Origin: Chloroflexota bacterium
GTDB taxonomy: Bacteria; Chloroflexota; Dehalococcoidia; Lucifugimonadales; CATQGZ01
Assembly: GCA_027624995.1 (NCBI GenBank)
Contig: JAQBTI010000021.1
Coordinates: 1-15,062 of the forward strand
Direction of reading: 5' to 3'
DNA length: 15,062 nucleotides
Shown here: one piece after another, positions 12,603-15,062 of the stretch
Layout of the letters: each line of letters starts with the position of its first letter
How positions within the stretch are numbered: the stretch's first letter is position 1
The notes under the pieces: model-generated
What the model was told of the DNA's origin: nothing
Database searches by the model: none
The model's input: only the letters and a program-made list of their open reading frames with translations
Program-made: the position numbers and the translations under genes

Positions 12603-13970
12603 GTGCCATCATACGGAGCCGCGGTGCTGGCCGCGGGCAAGGGTACCCGTATGAAGTCTCGCCTCCCAAAGGTGCTTCATCGTGTCTGCGGACGCGAGAT
12701 GGTAGCGCTGGTGGTGGACACCGTCAAGGCAGCCGATCTCGATCCAACAGTGGTAGTCGTTCCTTCCGATTCCCTAGATGTGCGAGACGCTCTTCTCGAC
12801 CGTGTCCGCTATGCCGAACAGTCTCAGCCTCGAGGCTCGGGCCACGCCCTTCTCGAAGCCAAGTCAGTCCTCGCCGGGGTAGATAACGTAGTCGTCGTCT
12901 ACGCAGACATGCCTCTCATCCTTCCCGAAACGCTTCTGCATATGCGACGCGTCCACCAAGAGGCAGGCGCAGCGATTACCATCTTGACTGCGGTGTCGGT
13001 CCGTCCGGACGGCCTCGGGCGTGTGGTCAGGTCTCGTGACGGTTCCGTTGAGGCGATTGTGGAAGAGCGGGACGCGGACCTCGAAACTCGTGGTATTACC
13101 GAGATTAATGTCGGCGCCTACTATTTCAAGTCTGACTGGTTGTGGCCCAATTTAGAGAGCTTACCGCCGTCTCAGGGCGGAGAGATCTACCTGACGGATC
13201 TCATCGCCCTCGCCGATCAACAAGGCGAAGCGGTCGAGACCGTAAATCCCGAGGACAACAGCGAGGCATTTGGAGTCAACAACCGTGCGGAACTCGCAAG
13301 GGCCGAGTCTGTGCTTCGCGACAGGCTGCGGACCAAATGGATGCTCGAGGGCGTCACCATCCAAGACCCCGCCACGGTGTACATAGATGCCGGAGTTGAA
13401 CTGGGACAGGATACGATTCTCCTGCCCAATACTCATGTAATCCGGGGCTCGTCCATCGGCAAGGACTGCCGAATCGGGCCGAACTCAATCGTCTCGTACT
13501 CCAAGATAGGCGATAAGTGCGAGATCATAGCCTCAGTGATCGAGCACTCGACCCTTGAGGAGGGAGTCAGTGTCGGCCCCTTTAGCCATCTCCGGCCGGG
13601 CAGCCACCTAGAGCGCGACGTGCACATCGGCAATTTCGCCGAGGTAAAGAACAGTCGGCTTGGAAGTGGCACCAAATGCGGACATTTTAGCTTTATCGGC
13701 GATGCCGACGTCGGTGCAAACGTTAACATAGGTGCGGGAACCGTTACCGTGAACTATGACGGTCGCCGAAAGCATCGGACCACCGTGGGGGACGGCGCTT
13801 TCATCGGTTGCGATACCATGCTGATCGCCCCGGTTACCGTTGGCGCGGGTGCTGACACGGGTGCCGGAGCCGTCGTCAGAGACGACGTACCGCCCAATTC
13901 TAGAGTTGTCGGCGTTCCTGCGAGGCAGATTCCTAAGAAGGCTCCATCTAAGAGGGACGAGACGCCTTAG
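12603..13970 (+). CDS. glmU: Bifunctional GlmU: N-acetylglucosamine-1-phosphate uridyltransferase / glucosamine-1-phosphate acetyltransferase
   Basis: GlmU makes UDP-GlcNAc in two steps, acetylating glucosamine 1-phosphate and then adding UMP, to feed peptidoglycan synthesis in the cytoplasm. The 455-residue protein has the N-terminal pyrophosphorylase domain with LAAGKGTRMKSRLPKVLH (residues 9-26), RGSGHALLEA, VVYADMPL and EINVGAYYF. The left-handed beta-helix acetyltransferase domain (about 250-445) has HLRPGSHLERDVHIGNFAEV, the catalytic His361 in KCGHFSFIGD, and NIGAGTVTVNYDGRRKHRTT. Both activities therefore look intact and the length is normal. The start is GTG 12603, the only start that keeps the nucleotide-binding loop complete; it has no obvious ribosome binding site. 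The stop is TAG, and a CorC-like gene follows after 37 nt. Confidence 0.97.
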   Translation: MPSYGAAVLAAGKGTRMKSRLPKVLHRVCGREMVALVVDTVKAADLDPTVVVVPSDSLDVRDALLDRVRYAEQSQPRGSGHALLEAKSVLAGVDNVVVVYADMPLILPETLLHMRRVHQEAGAAITILTAVSVRPDGLGRVVRSRDGSVEAIVEERDADLETRGITEINVGAYYFKSDWLWPNLESLPPSQGGEIYLTDLIALADQQGEAVETVNPEDNSEAFGVNNRAELARAESVLRDRLRTKWMLEGVTIQDPATVYIDAGVELGQDTILLPNTHVIRGSSIGKDCRIGPNSIVSYSKIGDKCEIIASVIEHSTLEEGVSVGPFSHLRPGSHLERDVHIGNFAEVKNSRLGSGTKCGHFSFIGDADVGANVNIGAGTVTVNYDGRRKHRTTVGDGAFIGCDTMLIAPVTVGAGADTGAGAVVRDDVPPNSRVVGVPARQIPKKAPSKRDETP

Positions 13971-14007
13971 TACCGGGACCATCTCGGTCAGGGCAGGATG
14001 GCATAGA

Positions 14008-15062
14008 TTGGATAGCAACGGACCATTAGCGGCGATAGCTCTTACGGCCTCTGTGGTCCTTTATGCCATCGCCACCGTGGGCGAGACGAGCTTCCGCTCC
14101 GTGAGGCGTGAGCAGGTACAACGGCTTGTGTCCGAGGGAGTGTCCGGAGCGGCGGACCTCGAGCGGCTTCACCTGGGACCTATGGGACCGGCAGAGGCTC
14201 TCGCTCTGGTCAAGGTCCTTGCCCTGTCAGCGTCGGTCGTCACGGCGTCTGCTCTGACTTTTTCCCAGTCCGGCGCACGCTGGCTGGTTATTGCGCTTGC
14301 CCCCCTTGGCGTCCTGCTCCTACTGAGCGGGATCTACCTCGGTGTCTCCACCATTACGCCGGCGCGAAGAGAGGGAATCGCACTGAGATTTGCCAGGCCT
14401 GTCAGATGGCTCGCGTGGGTAATGAACCCGGTCATCGTTGTAAAGGTGAAGTTCAGCAATGGGTCGCATAGCGGCACTCATAGCGACACTTCCACCGATG
14501 CCCTCCCGAAGGAGGACGTGTCCGATGACGAGCCGGTCGCAGACCCCGTCGATGAGCGAGAGGCAAGGATGATTAGAGGTGTCATCCGACAGGACAGGAC
14601 GGTCGCTCGTGAGATCATGGTGCCGCGGGTGGACATTGTGTCCGTTGAGATTGGTACGTCGATCGACGAGCTCGCCGCTCTTATGGTGGATGGGGGACAC
14701 AGCCGTGTCCCGGTATACCGAGGAAACATGGATCACGTTGCTGGAATCGCCTACTCCAGGGACCTTTTGCGTCTCCTGGCACCTCAGCGAGAAGAGCCGT
14801 CACTCTCGATCGAAAGTGTAATCCGCCCTCCGCTGTTCATCCCCGAGTCCAAGACCCTTGAAGAGCTGTTGGGTGAGTTCAAGGTTAGACGAGTTCACAT
14901 GGCTATCGTCGTCGATGAGTACGGTGGAGTGTCCGGCCTCGTAACGATCGAGGACCTTCTCGAGGAGATCGTCGGCGAGATTCAGGACGAGTTCGATGTT
15001 GGCGAGTCCGAAGTCCAGCGCGTCCAGCGCGTGAGCAATGACGAGTTCTTGATGGACGCGCG
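14008..15062 (+). CDS. CorC/HlyC-type CNNM-CBS domain membrane protein, 3' end beyond the window
   Basis: Members of this family (CorC, TlyC, YfjD and relatives) are membrane proteins linked to magnesium or cobalt efflux. The frame is open from a TTG at 14008 to the window end, 351 codons. It begins MDSNGPLAAIALTASVVLYA, with membrane segments at about 7-24, 64-85 and 91-113 and the family's GETSFRSVRREQVQRLVSEG after the first. A charged linker (about 150-190) leads to a CBS pair: REIMVPRVDIV...GHSRVPVYRG (about 200-260) and VIRPPLFIPESKTLEELLGE...MAIVVDEYGGVSGLVTIEDL (about 268-325). IVGEIQDEFD and the start of the CorC/HlyC C-terminal domain follow. TTG is chosen because it begins at the family-like N-terminus and AGGA lies 9 nt upstream. 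It is probably co-transcribed with glmU. Confidence 0.92.
   Translation, partial: MDSNGPLAAIALTASVVLYAIATVGETSFRSVRREQVQRLVSEGVSGAADLERLHLGPMGPAEALALVKVLALSASVVTASALTFSQSGARWLVIALAPLGVLLLLSGIYLGVSTITPARREGIALRFARPVRWLAWVMNPVIVVKVKFSNGSHSGTHSDTSTDALPKEDVSDDEPVADPVDEREARMIRGVIRQDRTVAREIMVPRVDIVSVEIGTSIDELAALMVDGGHSRVPVYRGNMDHVAGIAYSRDLLRLLAPQREEPSLSIESVIRPPLFIPESKTLEELLGEFKVRRVHMAIVVDEYGGVSGLVTIEDLLEEIVGEIQDEFDVGESEVQRVQRVSNDEFLMDA

Noticed and set aside
15013..15030. 9-bp tandem repeat (gtccagcgc twice)
   Set aside because: It is in frame inside the CorC-like gene and simply doubles the residues VQR; too short to mean more.
1..15062. CRISPR array, tRNA/rRNA genes, insertion sequences, phage or defence genes
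   Set aside because: None were found by eye: no regularly spaced repeats, no transposase, integrase or nuclease-system proteins, and no tRNA-like cloverleaf recognised.

Overview
This is a GC-rich bacterial window of about 15 kb, densely coded, with many TTG and GTG starts. The protein sequences and gene content suggest a Chloroflexota bacterium, possibly of the Dehalococcoidia/SAR202 type. The main clues are a two-domain glutaredoxin-like Pdo, an actinobacterial-type inositol-phosphate synthase/PimA/CDP-alcohol transferase cluster, an HflK/HflC pair and a peptidase-MA protein. This assignment is an inference from recall; there is no rRNA or other phylogenetic marker in the window.

Layout, left to right. 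(1) 1-626, minus: ybeY followed by the start of dnaX, which begins at a TTG overlapping the ybeY stop; a good sigma-70-type promoter lies just upstream of ybeY. (2) 756-1339, plus: a PEBP (YbhB/YbcL) lipoprotein gene spread over reading frames by three single-base homopolymer indels. (3) 1370-5003, minus: a membrane-anchored HExxH metalloprotein, then hflK and hflC; HflC carries an unusual C-terminal extension of about 90 residues. (4) 5120-5827, minus: an unrecognised 235-residue protein with its own promoter. (5) 6008-7528, minus: a secreted peptidase-MA metallopeptidase with a Cys + hydrophobic + Arg C-terminus resembling a MYXO-CTERM sorting tail. (6) 7610-8309, minus: a two-thioredoxin-fold Pdo, frameshifted near its C-terminus in a run of seven C. 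(7) 8381-11105, minus: a phosphatidylinositol-type lipid cluster with a broken inositol-phosphate synthase remnant (ino1), a PimA-like glycosyltransferase and a CDP-alcohol phosphatidyltransferase. (8) 11280-12332, minus: a 2-hydroxyacid dehydrogenase followed by an intrinsic terminator. (9) 12603-15062, plus: glmU, then a CorC/HlyC-type CNNM-CBS membrane protein running off the window; glmU and the dehydrogenase diverge from back-to-back promoters.

Functional themes are the cell envelope and protein quality control: SPFH proteins that normally regulate FtsH, two extracytoplasmic zincins, a disulfide oxidoreductase, inositol phospholipid synthesis, and UDP-GlcNAc synthesis for peptidoglycan. 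I did not find a clearly new defence, mobile or CRISPR system. The points most worth following are the HflC tail domain, the MYXO-CTERM-like tail outside myxobacteria, the truncated ino1 in an otherwise intact lipid operon, and the cluster of homopolymer indels, which may be either gene decay or sequence error.
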